In this document: positions 12,493 to 23,900 of the stretch, piece by piece
Numbering within the stretch: position 1 is the first letter of the stretch
How the letters are laid out: each line of letters opens with the position of its first letter
Assembly: GCA_963971405.1 (NCBI GenBank)
Contig: OZ020484.1
Location: forward strand, 17,732,001-17,796,000
Direction of reading: 5' to 3'
Source of the DNA: Psococerastis gibbosa
Lineage: Eukaryota; Arthropoda; Insecta; Psocodea; Psocidae
Length of the DNA: 64,000 nucleotides
Program-made: the position numbers and the translations under genes
Notes under the pieces: model-generated
What the model was told of the DNA's origin: nothing
Database searches by the model: none
What the model saw: only the letters and a program-made list of their open reading frames with translations

Positions 12493-13505
12493 ACTTTCTG
12501 GAACTGTCACACACACACACACCTGGAAAGAAGCGCTCATTATCTAACCAAGACTTACACGACCACCACACACGAGACAGCCCGACACTTGGAACTTGGA
12601 AGTTGGAGCAAGTAAGACCACAGAATACTATAATATATGAGTAAGACTATCCAAAACTCCTACTGGACCCCAGCAAATGGGACTAAGACTCTTTAATAAG
12701 TCCACAATATCACTGAACCTAATTTCAGAGAAGGGGTGAAGCCGGTGAAGGCACTGGTCCAGGGGTGTACTCCTTACTCCGTGAGTGAGTTTATGGAGTC
12801 TCTAAACTAGACAGCCCGAGCACTAATTTATAGATGGTTCAAAAATTGAGTAAGTAATTTTTAAGCAAATATTTTTTTGTTATTTTAATTAAGGCTGTTT
12901 AAGATAACTAATTATTTTAGGATATTTACTAATGGCGACGTCGAGAACTACATTGCATTGTACCAGGTACCTTGACGTAAATTGAAATAAACATATTGTC
13001 TAACTAACTACCTAACCTACCCTGTCAGCCTTTGATTAGGCTAGGCTACATAGTCGAATGCAATGATAATTAAGTCGAATGACACTGATATTTACATAGC
13101 CTACTGCAGTTCTAAGCTTCCGAGAAAACATGAGCTAGTCCAATTCGTAGCAAATAATAAATTACATATTATTAGCCCGGATTTTTCTGTTCCCTTAATA
13201 AATTACCTGTTTAGAATTCTAGAAAAAAACTCAATAAATGGTATCAAAGAATTATAGTTTAACAAAATAATTATTTACACTGACACTTATAGGCCTAGAT
13301 TAAACAGGTCAAAGGGCAATTGAATAATTTGAATAATGGCATGTCAAAGCAAACAAACCATATTTTGTTTTGAATTGACGTGTAACTAACAGAGATTGAG
13401 TTAAAACTTTAAACTTTTGGCGCGTAGCGTATCTTGCGACATAGGAAGTTCAGAACACTGCTCATTTTTTAAATTAATTTAAAATAAAATTAAAATTTTG
13501 TACAG
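11568..13505. other. divergent intergenic region, ligase to TMEM177-like
   Basis: The spacer separates the ligase start codon on the minus strand from the TMEM177-like exon on the plus strand. It should contain promoters for both and the missing upstream exons of the TMEM177-like gene, but I could not recognise any of those exons. A TA microsatellite lies near 12460-12485 and a CA run near 12510-12520. No transposon was identified. Confidence 0.5.
12460..12485. repeat. (TA)n microsatellite
   Basis: A run of about twelve TA dinucleotides flanked by ATATGTATGTA, followed about 25 bases later by a short (CA)n tract. Confidence 0.9.
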
Positions 13506-13905
13506 TCTCTACCCGACTACGGCGGTTTTGGCATCCTACATGATAGCCAGATTAATCAATGACAAATTACGAATACGGTCTCATCCCTTCAGGTTCATCA
13601 TGTACAGTCTGGTCGGTATTTTGAACTTCGCCATCTACTGCGCGGCTACTGATATCACTACATCCTACAACGACGAAGTGGCCAGGCTAGGGGCTGGGTA
13701 TGCAGCCGGGGGATTGGAGTTTTATAAAAAGCTGAGGGAGCGAAATAAAGCGTTGAGAGAGCTCATGGAAGAAGTTGGTGCCAAACAGTATACCATTTCT
13801 GGGAATGAAGTGGTGTTCGTCCGGACGAAGACCGCACCGCTATCGGAGCGGCTTCGGCATTTGGAACATGTGATTAAGGAGATAGAGAATGCAGAAGGCG
13901 AATAA
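13506..13905 (+). CDS. TMEM177-like protein, C-terminal exon
   Basis: An acceptor (TTTTGTACAG) precedes an open frame ending in TAA, giving about 133 residues after one leading split-codon base. The frame has two hydrophobic stretches (TTAVLASYMIA and FIMYSLVGILNFAIYCA). A region then follows reading GYAAGGLEFYKKL, with KALRELM and the motif YTISGNEVVF. This order resembles the C-terminal half of TMEM177, a mitochondrial inner-membrane protein that helps assemble cytochrome c oxidase subunit COX2. The assignment comes from memory of the family pattern, not an alignment. The usual length is about 310 residues, so roughly half the protein is missing upstream. Either the earlier exons are unrecognised in 11568-13505 or only this part survives. 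An internal ATG at 13540 would give a shorter protein. The gene is convergent with BPNT1. Confidence 0.6.
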
Positions 13906-14034
13906 CGAGGGCATGAGGCAATAGGCAATGAAGCATGAGGAAGAGCTATGAGGCTATCTCATGTTTAATTCAAGTATTTCCAGTTAGAGACGAAAACTTA
14001 TAGTATAACGCGATATAAAGCCGCAGTCTCAAAG

Positions 14035-14165
14035 CGGAGTAGGGGAATTCTGGGCTAATGGGCCGTGGTCAATTCAAAAGGGAACTTTTACACATTAACA
14101 TAACATTTCGTCGACAGCTGCAGTGATGTTTTCAGTGGCACTGCGTATACTTTGACCCCAGCGTG
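14035..14165 (-). repeat. decayed Penelope-type terminal repeat fragment
   Basis: The segment shares the order GAATTCTGGGCTAATGG, CCGTGGTC, TTTCGTC, then TTTTCAGTGG...ACTGCG with copies at 33849-33975 and, in part, 43637-43720 and 16965-17030. The shared block is best placed with Penelope-like elements because the 33.8-kb copy lies beside a GIY-YIG endonuclease fragment. Confidence 0.4.
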
Positions 14166-14223
14166 ACAAGTCATTTTTGTACTTAGTGCTGGGAATCTAT
14201 GCTTTGATTTTTATTGATTGTTC

Positions 14224-14226
<3 letters not shown>

Positions 14227-14256
<30 letters not shown>
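14227..14256. repeat. (TA)n microsatellite
   Basis: An uninterrupted TA run of about fifteen units. Confidence 0.9.
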
Positions 14257-14257
<1 letters not shown>

Positions 14258-14309
14258 ATATGCATCTAAAATTATTTAATATAGCCTATCTGAAGCTCTG
14301 TTATCGTAA

Positions 14310-14434
14310 GCGCATATTCCACCTGCGTCAATAGTAAATGTAGTATTGACGTGGTAGCAGACATTAAAGACAGTCTGAAATGTCTGCTACCACGTCAATA
14401 CGACATTTACTATTGACGCAGGTGGAATATGCGC
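14310..14434. mobile_element. 125-bp hairpin MITE
   Basis: GCGCATATTCCACCTGCGTC at the left is mirrored by the complement at the right, and the whole element folds into a near-perfect hairpin with arms of about 58 bases. The GCGC...TTCCACC...GTCAATAG terminal pattern is shared with elements at 19299, 24251, 24877, 34042, 42041 and 45259. It encodes nothing. Confidence 0.85.
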
Positions 14435-14678
14435 CTAAGTAAATGAATGTCAAACCGCTATTTTCGCATTCATCTACAAAGGCTTAGCGTCAGTTTCCAT
14501 GCGCTAGCCAATTTTTGTTTTGGCACCAACCTGATCCCAGGCCGTAGCAGACTAGCAGCCACATCTGAGGGGATAGTTGACAGGGGAAGCGGGGCTACGA
14601 AGGTACTAAGCATTAAGAGGGGAAACTAGGAGTACAGAAGAGTAACGAGAATACAACAGCATTCGAAAGTAAGCATAT

Positions 14679-14684
14679 TTTATT
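14679..14684 (-). other. BPNT1 polyadenylation signal
   Basis: AATAAA on the minus strand about 40 bases past the BPNT1 stop codon, an ordinary distance for a short 3' UTR. Confidence 0.6.
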
Positions 14685-14722
14685 TAGACAGTTATATTTT
14701 AATATTAATTTTTCCGTGTGTA

Positions 14723-17700
14723 CTACTGAAGCTTGCCTTCAATGACGTGAGCCACTTGTGACACATAGGTGGAATGATCTGCAGTCCGTGCAGTTGCAAG
14801 CACACCCCGAGTATTACCCGGCTTCGTTTCTCTACTGTAGTCGTACCGTATTCCATGCATGTCTGTCAGTTCACCGCCCATTTCCCGAAGTATAGCTTCA
14901 GGGGCACAAGTATCCCATCGTTTGCTTCCTGCACTGGCAAAAACGTATGCATGGGCCTTTCCCTCCATTAGTAGCATCACCTATAACACAGACACCGTTG
15001 TCCTGACATTAACTATATCTTATATAATTGGAAAGAGGGGCACTCGCTACTGCTGTGGCACTATCTCATATTTATTTAAGCACTTTAATGTAGAAACTCA
15101 AACCAGAAAACGAAAAAAAAACCATTAGAATTAGAAAAAATTACTGAAGAATTATCAAAAACCTTTAATGAGATTTTCAAGACGTTTATAGAATCTGATT
15201 CCGTGTAACTCGTATGGAAATTGTTCAGGAAGGCAAGATTCTGTAAAAAATCGAGTGGAACTATTGTTTTATACCTACGCATATTAATTAGGCTTAGGAG
15301 TATGATGATATTTTTTTTTTTTTTTTTTCCTTCGTGGGGCCTACTCGTTTGAGTTCCTATAAGCGTCGACCTAGAAGGTCTTTTGCTTCCACGTTTGCCG
15401 TCTACGCCCATCTTATAACACCAGTCTTTTTGATAAATTCTAGTGTTTTTGTGATGGGATTAGATCGGATGGTTTCCTCTTCAGACCTAGGGTGGCCAAG
15501 AGTTTGGTATCGAGTTTGTCCCAGCGCTTCACATTCAAAGAGAATGTGTTCAGCTGTTTCTTCTTCAACTTCACACAGTCTGCATCTACTGTCGTTTGTC
15601 GTTTTTCACGCCAACCCTATGCATGTGTTTGTTGAAGTGGCCGTGGCCCGTAAGCGTGCCAACCACCCTTCTAGCTTGCTCTCTACTTAAAGAGAGAAGC
15701 TGATCGGTGAGCTTTTTACTAGGACCCGGAATAACCTTCTTAGCAAATCTGCTTTCCGGGACTTTCTTCCATTCCTCTGCAGTTTTTCTCTGCACCCATT
15801 TTTGTACAGAAGTACGGGCCTGGCAATAAGCCATCCCGTACTTAGGTTCTGCACCAATGAATGGCGTTTCTGCACCTTTTCGAGCCAGCTCGTCGGCTCT
15901 TTCATTCCCATCAAAGTTCGAGTGCGCCGGGACCCAAATCAGCGAGACTGAGTTTTCCCGACACACCTTTATTAGGAGGTTGATGCAGTGCCACACCATT
16001 TTTGATGTGATCTTTATAGCCTCCACAGCCTTAAATTAAGATGATATGATCACCATTGAAATATTAATTTCCAACGGGTGAATAGTTTGATTTTAAAAAA
16101 AACATCGTAAATTAGTACGAAACCTGAAATTGAAAAATTAATTTCCCCAAAGAAATAAAGTAATAGAAACAATAAAAAGCCCTTATTTATTTATTTATTT
16201 ATTTAAAACTAAAACTAAGAACGAGCTACGGTACCTTGTGACCAGCACCACCAACTCGCAGAACCTCTGTTGGGTTAGTGGCTGTGACAGAATCGTTAAC
16301 AAGTCCCGTAGAATGGGATCTGGTTGTTGCGACAATTTTTCCTTCTGGATGTACATCCAGAGGTCTGATACCTCCAACGCCAGCTCCTTGAAGTCCCCAA
16401 ATTGTGCGTCCCATCTCTCCGCCGGATTGGTAGTTGTAGTATGGCTGGTGGATTACACCTCCAATCGCCTCTTTTCCCACGGCTATCCCAATGAGAACGG
16501 TAACATGATCCAACAATCCTTGAGTATACTCAGATGTACCGTCTAGAGGATCAACCCAGACACAAATCTAATAATATTAAAAATACAACAATTAGCAATG
16601 TCTGTGGCTTCTGCTTGACCAGCCACAATTTTTAAAATTCAATGCAGTGTCAGATTATATAAGAGGATTTTGGCTAACCAGATGGCAAAGTCTCTAAAAC
16701 AATAACAAATTGTACGTAATTGACTATGTATATTGCCGCCCGAATCCTGTAGAAGAGACAGCATGAACTAGTCTGCGCGTGCGTCCCAGGCAGCCCCAAA
16801 ACAGTTTAACATAGAGTTAGTTATGGCGACTGAAATTTAAATTTGGAAACTAATCTACAGGAACGTGCCATCATTGTCAAGTCAATGATTGAAAGAGGAA
16901 AATTACATTACATTGTAGAGCATCTGAGCGATATAGGTTTAAATGCACAGGGGTCAGGTGCTGGAACTAGAGAATCCGGGTCAAGGTGGACCTGAAAGCG
17001 TACTTGCCAGCGTTTCAACATTTGCAATCACAAAAACTGTTTTTTTCCATATCCTCTAATTGTGTAGTTGTGCTAACCTGTCTAGCAACACGAATCATGT
17101 CAATTAGAGCGTAAGTAGAGGATTTGGCATTTACTGGACTTGTCGGGGCTTGTGGTCCAGCGGTTAAGACGACGCCCCGGTTAGGCGTAGATCGTGGGTT
17201 CGAATCCCGCCAAGCCCAGTTTTTTTCCATATCCTCTAATTTCGGTAACCACTGAAGTAAGCTTTCAGCCCGGATTTTCCTGTCCCATCATTTAAAAAAT
17301 ATGAGACCGCCTGAATAGTCTTAGGTACTTATTAGCAAATGTCACTACATTGTAGTGATACGAATCTAAAACTACTTATCTGCAGGCGAGAAATTGTTCA
17401 AAGAATAAAGTTACTTGGAAATACAATATATTACGTATATATATAAAATTGTGATCCATCAAAAGTGAAACTCAGAAAATCATTCCGTAAGATTAGGTGA
17501 ATCGGGTATAATTTTGCTGTGCTACGGAAAAGTCTTAAATTCAACAATTATCGAAATTATTTTTTCTTCGAAGTTTCGAATCCCCAAACTTAAGTCACAT
17601 GAAAGTCGTCATTAGCACGGCAGAATTGCTACCTATAATGTATATAACATAAATATATATTATAGTAATTTGTGGTATATAATGTCTACCTGGTCATCAG

Positions 17701-19729
17701 CGACGTTTGCTAATTGTGGTGGGCAGGGTAGTGAGAGTACATCGTTATCTTGCTCAGTGACAAGGTCTTCCGCCATTTCACTATTTTTCAAACTTCCTTC
17801 TTCCCCAATAATTGTTATTTTTGGATAAAGCTTAGACAGAGTGGTAACAATGCATTGTTGTGCCTTTCTGTCAGCTTCGGTTTGAAGGTCATTTTTCCCC
17901 TACAAAAAAATATCACGAACACAATATTAATTAAATGTAAAGTAATCGGGTTTGCAGCAATGTTCGAAAGAAAATGAGATTTTGCAGAATAAGAATTTTA
18001 AAATTAGGCTGTGCCTTAGCCTAAAATTTGAAAAGGGAAATGTAAAAAAAATGGTACTTTAGGATTTGCCGGAGCATATTCTCGAGACTCGAAGGATCAT
18101 CTTATTGGCAATTTTGAATGAGTTCTAATGCTCGTGTGGCGAAGTAATAGTCCTCCATGCGCCAAAGACAGTTTTTACTTATTTTGCTAAGGCCCGTGCT
18201 GAGGCGTTTAGCTGTATCTGGAATGTATGGTTCGTGTATACTTCTCTACATCAGCTTGGGGTTCGCAGTTGTTTTGAAAATGAATTGAAGGGTAAGAGTC
18301 CAAAATTAATACATAGCCGAACATTACAGCCGTTATTTAACAAAGGGTTAGTTGGACTTACATACCTGTTCTGTTAAAAGTAATCGTGACCTCATGGTCA
18401 TCGAACAATTACAGCGGAGCCCATTGTCAGGGGAAGGGGGACGACGTTTCGGGAGTGGGTGCTACTCCCATCATCAGGCTTAGTCCTGAAACTCCCGAAA
18501 CGTCACCCCCTTCCACTGACAATGGGCTCCGCCCTAATTGTTCGATGAGGATGACACCCATGCCTATAATGACTATTAACTCAACAGGCAATGTAAGTCC
18601 AACTAACCCTTTGTTAAATAGTATTACACCATTGCCAGTGACGCCCAAGCCTATAATGACTATTAACACAACAGGCAATGTAAGTCCAACTAACCCTTTG
18701 TTAAATAGTATTACACCATTGCCAGTAACCTATAAAAATTGATTACAGTCGCACAAGAACAGTTAATGTTCTTGTGCGGGCTTGTGGTCCAGTGGTTAAG
18801 ACGACGCCCCGGTTAGGCGTAGATTGTGGGTTCGAACCCCGCCAAGCCCAGTTTTTCTATATCCTCTAATTTCTGCTTTTTCTTTTCGTCAATTTCGAAC
18901 CTCAATATTCCATTTCATTGTCCAGTATCAACTATACTGAAGTATTTAGGACAATCAGGCGCGGATCTAGAAAGATAGGGCTGAAATATTGGGGTTTTAC
19001 GCATTTTCAGAGTAATAATGGGTTCTACATTATAGGTAATTAATACAATCGAGCACAAGGGAGGCTGGGGGGCTCCCCCGAGAGAAAACTTAAAAAAATA
19101 AGTCTGAAATAGTGGGGTTTTACGCATTTTGAAGAACCTAATGGAGGGGGGGGGGCTATAGCCCCCCCGTTGATCCGCGCCTGAGAACAATAAAATTCCA
19201 ATTCACGGACTATTCGTACACTACTTGGCACTCATCGCCTGCAATGTATTTTGGTAGGACCGTTGCAGCACCTTTGCGTATAACCATTTTGCTGCAGCTA
19301 AGGCGCCCATTCCTCATACGTCAATCGTCAATGAAAAATTTAAAAATGACGTTTTAGCAGGCATTAATGACATACTAAAAATTCTGCTACCACGTCAATT
19401 TACGTCATTTTTCAATTTTTCATTGACGATTGGCGTATGTGGAATGAGCGCCTTACTGCCGGACCATTAAATAATAATAATAGAACATATTGCTAATTCT
19501 TATTCTTGCATGAAGATACATCATTGAAACCGAAGAAACTCGGTTTTATCCCTGTTGCACTGTATTGTGTAAGCAGATAAATACATCGTACGATTAAATA
19601 ATAAAATACCTTTTCGACAATTCCAAGATCACCAGCTGACATTATACTCCTTATAATATTTCCAGCTCGATTAGCAGCACAAACGGATGATGCCAAGACT
19701 CTAAGAACGAGAGGAGTGGATTCCGCCAT
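14723..19729 (-). CDS. BPNT1: 3'(2'),5'-bisphosphate nucleotidase 1
   Basis: Four exons in phase 0 give about 306 residues (human BPNT1 has 308): 19610-19729, 17690-17899, 16235-16567 and 14723-14980. The enzyme removes the 3' phosphate from PAP and the 1-phosphate from inositol 1,4-bisphosphate; it is Mg-dependent and lithium-sensitive. Diagnostic pieces in order: [19 protein letters not shown], then [14 protein letters not shown] (exons 1-2); the first metal-binding motif IIGEEG (exon 2); the second, [14 protein letters not shown], and then RTIWG (exon 3); and the third, [12 protein letters not shown] with GGELTDMHG (exon 4). All metal ligands are present. Introns carry two tRNA-derived repeats, a hAT-like MITE, a hairpin MITE and a LINE RNase H fragment. 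The start lies 1.17 kb from the divergent SCYL1 start, suggesting separate or shared promoters between them. Confidence 0.95.
15311..16038 (-). mobile_element. LINE ORF2 3' end with RNase H remnant and poly(A)
   Basis: The minus strand reads [20 protein letters not shown], the C-terminal half of an RNase HI domain. This is followed by a [12 protein letters not shown] block, a downstream Cys-rich segment, and a terminal poly(A) of about 18 bases (T run at 15311-15328). The protein is related to, but clearly different from, that of the full LINE at 49.8 kb. It is a 5'-truncated insertion in the last BPNT1 intron. Confidence 0.8.
17030..17062 (+). repeat. isolated tail of the tRNA-derived repeat
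   Basis: A T run followed by CCATATCCTCTAATT, the same tail that follows the full copies, lies about 85 bases before the complete copy at 17146. It is probably a leftover of another copy. Confidence 0.5.
17146..17248 (+). repeat. tRNA-derived repeat (SINE-like), full copy
   Basis: Positions 17146-17218 fold as a 73-nt cloverleaf. The acceptor stem is GGGCTTG/CAAGCCC; the D-arm, anticodon stem ACGCC/GGCGT and T-arm (GTGGG TTCGAAT CCCGC) are all present. The anticodon loop is CCGGTTA, so base 33 is C rather than U and the apparent anticodon is GGT. A seven-T run and the tail CCATATCCTCTAATTTCGGTA follow. Because the same tail follows each copy, this is more likely a tRNA-derived SINE than a working tRNA-Thr gene. 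Confidence 0.65.
18330..18735. repeat. inverted hairpin with two ~83-bp tandem units
   Basis: About 18416-18532 folds on itself (GAGCCCATTGTCAGGGGAAG against CTTCCACTGACAATGGGCTC). Downstream, two ~83-bp units starting GCCTATAATGACTATTAAC occur at about 18570 and 18653. The motif GTAAGTCCAACTAACCC of these units is mirrored upstream at about 18338-18362. The class is unknown; it lies in BPNT1 intron 1. Confidence 0.7.
18778..18872 (+). repeat. tRNA-derived repeat (SINE-like), full copy
   Basis: This is a second complete 73-nt cloverleaf (18778-18850), differing from the 17146 copy at a few positions only. The anticodon loop and C33 are the same. A T run and CTATATCCTCTAATTTC follow. Confidence 0.65.
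18956..19183. mobile_element. hAT-like MITE with 8-bp target-site duplication
   Basis: The ends are inverted: CAGGCGCGGATC at the left and GATCCGCGCCTG at the right. The flanks are AGGACAAT (18948-18955) and AGAACAAT (19184-19191), an 8-bp duplication with one mismatch, typical of hAT insertion. The 228-bp interior repeats TGGGGTTTTACGCATTTT twice and has G/C runs. No transposase is encoded. Confidence 0.85.
19299..19455. mobile_element. hairpin MITE flanked by TA
   Basis: TAAGGCGC at the left and GCGCCTTA at the right bound an imperfect palindrome containing GTCAATCGTCAATGAAAAAT in both arms. The palindromic TA at each end is compatible with a TA duplication. Same family as 14310 and others. 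Confidence 0.8.
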
Positions 19730-20900
19730 TGTACTTTTAGTAACAGTGTCGACTACTAGACGAATGCTTCCATGCTAAATTAGAAAGTAAGGTCAAACTA
19801 TTTAATGAAAAAACGCCGGGTAATTGGCAAGTGCAGTCGTGCGGGAAATTTGTCATTGAATGGTATAGCAGCAATTTAGTCAGTCGTGAGTCATCATGAG
19901 CACAAGTTTTCAACTTAAATTTGTCAAAAGCTCATCAAATAAAATTATATTCTAAATTTATCCAGATTGTATATAACTGTGAATTAGAAAATATTTAAAC
20001 CCAGGGTACCCAGTGACAGAAAAAGGTAAAGGTCTAGTTTACCTACCCCGCCGTGTCAAAAGTCGAATGAAAATGCTTTTAATATGGAAGGAAAACATCC
20101 CATATGTAAGGGAATTCATATTTTAAGCAAGGGTTGTCTTATTTACATACCTCTGACAATATTCCTTCCATAAAAAAATTTATGAGCAATTTGTCCCTAG
20201 GCCTATGCCTGCCCATGCAAAAATTCGAACTAAATTCGGCTGTAACTCAAAAACTATACTTTTCAGACTTTTAATTCTGTCGGAAATGGGGGTTCTTTAA
20301 AGCTATATCAACGATATAGAACCAAATTTTGTGATTTTATGAGGGGTAGCTAAACTAAACCTTTACCCAGAAAAAAAAAATCTAATTCTCTATATTAGAA
20401 GTAGAAGGCAAGCTTCAGCAGCTGAATGTCTAAACAGTAGGTCAGTAGACTATCCAAAACATGTAAAATATTGGTACAAGCAAGTGTAAAATCGGTAAAT
20501 ACTAACGTAACATTTACGTAAGAGGATCATATATATAACCAGAACTATCCCAACACCATGTCAATGCATAAAACACTCACAAAAACTATTATAAAAATGT
20601 AAACGTCAACACATCAAACTGTCAAGTGATTATGTGATTTGGGAATTCGGCGTCTGCGTGCGTGAGTGCGTGAGCGTGACTGCGTCTGTGACGCACTGAC
20701 GTGACCCTAACTATTCGTGGCATAAGACGTTGTAATGTGGTACTAGAAAGCCAGCAGAAGATGCGGTGGCGGACTGGCGGTGACGTAAAAAAGACGTTTG
20801 CTGTTGACAATGTTGACATGATGGCCGTTGCTTATTCATTTTTTTGCATTGTAAGCTACATATCTGTCAAAAATTAGGATATAATTATTTATTACCTAAT
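19730..20900. other. divergent promoter region, BPNT1 and SCYL1
   Basis: The two start codons face away from each other across about 1.17 kb. The spacer is mostly AT-rich, with a GC-richer stretch near 20640-20780 close to SCYL1 that may hold its 5' UTR or core promoter. No element or coding exon was recognised. Confidence 0.5.
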
Positions 20901-23900
20901 ATGTGGTCGTTTTTCTCTAGAGATTCTTCCAAAGACTTCCCATTCGAAATTGGTGAATTAATTCCAGGCTTGGAAGATGCTAGTTTATGGTCTCTCCACA
21001 AGGCTAAAAGAAAGGTTTGTTCAATACAATACATTATGTATACTATACTAGTTATACTGGTCTACTACGGACTATTGTCCAGATTCGCTTTTATTATCCC
21101 ATTATTAATTAGATAGTTTTTAATTAACCTCAAGGTTGTTGATGTCGATACATCCATTTAATTGAAAGGAGATTAGCAGCAAACTCTAATGTGTCTAAAT
21201 GCAGGCTGAGGATGACCCTCTATACAACGCGCTTTGTTGCTAGCCAAGTTCCAGCACAACAACACTAAAATTTGATTGTTTGACTTACCCCACAATAGCC
21301 CCGAGTTATATTTTAAGATATAGTAAGTTATCATGAGTAATGCAGTGTCACTCGTTTCAGGGGGCCTTTCAAATATTACGTTACATTTAGGCCACTTCTT
21401 CAGCCCCCTTCCCCCGTATGCAGTAGTAAACAAATAACAACCCCCCTTGCTTGAAGCAGTCCTTTATTTTGATTGTGTACAATGCTAGATGAGAAAACCA
21501 TTACGTTATGACATAATGAACTCATTTTTATTGCTCAGATCATGAACCGTCAAGTCACTCATGCATATTTTCAATCATGGTAATATTTCCACTTGTTCCT
21601 GTGGGTAACTGTTGTATTTCACGTGGTTCGAGCTCATCAAATAAAATTTAAGAACGAAAGAATGCAGTACCAAAGGCAATAGACAATCAGTGATCTGAAG
21701 TTGGAGATTCTAAGTAAGCGCGCGGCGCTTCTGAGTTTCAACAACAACAACTCGCTTCTTTTTGCCCCTCCTCACTTGTGACAATGAACAAAAACTGAAC
21801 TTCCTGCATTGCTGCTAATCTGACTGGGCGTGTGTTGGCCGGCAAAATTAGGTTCACGTATTTATTGCGGTTTTTTGATGTGTCTGATCAACGATTTCTC
21901 AGATGGTACAGTTGTTAGCATTCATTACATTTCCTCAGAGCCAATGAGCAATTCACCGACAGACACATAGTTGCACGGTATTCCTTGGAGAAACCCTAAT
22001 GAAGTTGTTTCAATGTTTAATGAAAGTCGAAGCGTTAGGTCAATGAAATTCCCAGCTTACTTTACAGTTGAGTCATTTGCCGTTTGGTTGACTGATGGGA
22101 GGAGGCAGAAACCTCTCTCTTAGAAGGTGAAACGAAGGACTTCTGGCTGGCTTCATTTTAGGTCCAAATTCCAGGTTCATATAATTTATTCATAGTATTA
22201 ACTAGTTTTTGCAATAAGTAAAGCTTACGCAACCCCCCCCCCCCCCTCCCTTAGTGCTTACGTAATATTTGAAAACTTGTTATTGAGCATTATATAACAC
22301 GAAAATCGAGGAAAAATAGGTAAGGTAGCACGTTGCCCTGTAACTGTAATGCCAACTTCGAGGGTTCAACTCTCCCTCAGGCCAGTTTTTTTCTCCAGAT
22401 ATTGACTGTCTTTGGCCATGTACTTTCTTCCAGTATTGTATATAAGTATTTACCATAAGTTATTATTTTATTTATTTTTTAGGGATCAGGAGAGGAAGTA
22501 TCTGTTTTTGGATTCGATATTCGCAATGGAAATGAAACGCAACTGGAGATTTGTAAAGCCGCTGTTAAACGATTAAAAACCCTTAGGCATCCAAGTATAC
22601 TTACATACCTAGAAAGTTTTGAGGTAAATGTTAATTGATATGTTAAGGTAGTTCTACCATAAAAATAATATTTCATCACTCGCCATTGGAAAATTAATGA
22701 GCGTGAAACACATTTTGCATCCAGGGACTTCCGCAGAAGGCTTTTACCAAAGGACTGACTTTAAAATAAATGCCATTGAATACTCCAAATTCAATCCACC
22801 CGCATTCTATCATATCGTGCTTGTCAACAGTTAGGCTTAGGGAGCATTTACACCAAACTTTTCGTCGAGCTCTGCGTATCCGGCGTTTTGATAAACGGGA
22901 GCACCCGTCTTCACACCTTTTTCACATAAGTGGACCTCAGTCATGCCGTGGTACAATGCGCCCAACCAAAACATCACTGAGGGGGGGGGGGGATGATGTC
23001 CTCGAATAACCCTGGGAGCGATTTCGCTTGCAATAGCAGGGCTTCTGGCGTACACTTTATCGTTTATAGGTTTCTTCTACGGTAAAATTTTCTCGTCAGA
23101 AAAAGAATGTTACGGTGCCCATTGTTCCCGTACTTTTTGAGCAGCACACAGCTTCTTCATTTCATTTCAAATTAAGAGAATAAGGTATAACGCGTAGTTT
23201 CTGTTTTTAGTCTGACAAAGTGATATATCTGGCAACCGAATACGTCGAGCCACTTGAGTGCCATATCAACAATCTTGGAAAGGATGCTCATAAAAAAGAT
23301 CAATACCTAGCGTGGGGAATATTTCAAATTACGGTAAGTAATGAAAATGGATTTAATTACTTCTGTAGGTACTAATGAGTACACTATAGTATTTTTAAAA
23401 TGTCTGTTCTAGATCAATATTGTCGTTGAGTGTACAATTTTATTTTTTTTATTTTTAGCGAGCACTTAGTTTCTTGAATAACGATGGGAATCTCCGACAT
23501 AATAATGTCTGTCTATCTTCGGTATTTGTTAATACTGCTGGAGAATGGAAATTGGGAGGGGTCGAGTATGTTTCCAATACTGAGGGTTCTGCTCTACCTA
23601 TAAAAATACTCCCAGCTCTTGAGAAGTACGACCCACCTGAGAAATCGGATCCTAGTAAACAACGTTTAATTACCAAGTGGTAAGTCAGCAATCGTCTCCA
23701 TTAGTTGAATCGTAATCAGTCCAGCTGAAGAATTGTCTAGCTGGTAAAGATTGATTCTAAGAGGCAACATCATGCGTTCGCGTCCCGCTTCACAGTTTTT
23801 TTATACTTAAGTGTTTACCCGCTACTGAACCGTTGTAAAAAGGAAGGTACAATACCGTTGCAAATAAAAAAGGACCTGAGAACAGACTAACTCTTGTTTG

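Larger units (their letters stand above)
13906..14722. other. convergent intergenic region, TMEM177-like to BPNT1
   Basis: Both flanking genes end here. The spacer contains a decayed Penelope-type repeat, a TA microsatellite at about 14227-14256, a hairpin MITE and the BPNT1 polyadenylation signal. No further coding region is apparent. Confidence 0.6.

Noticed and set aside
17146-17218. Functional tRNA-Thr(GGT) gene
   Set aside because: The cloverleaf is complete, but base 33 is C, GGT is unusual for animal threonine tRNAs, and every copy shares the same downstream tail, which fits a repeat better.
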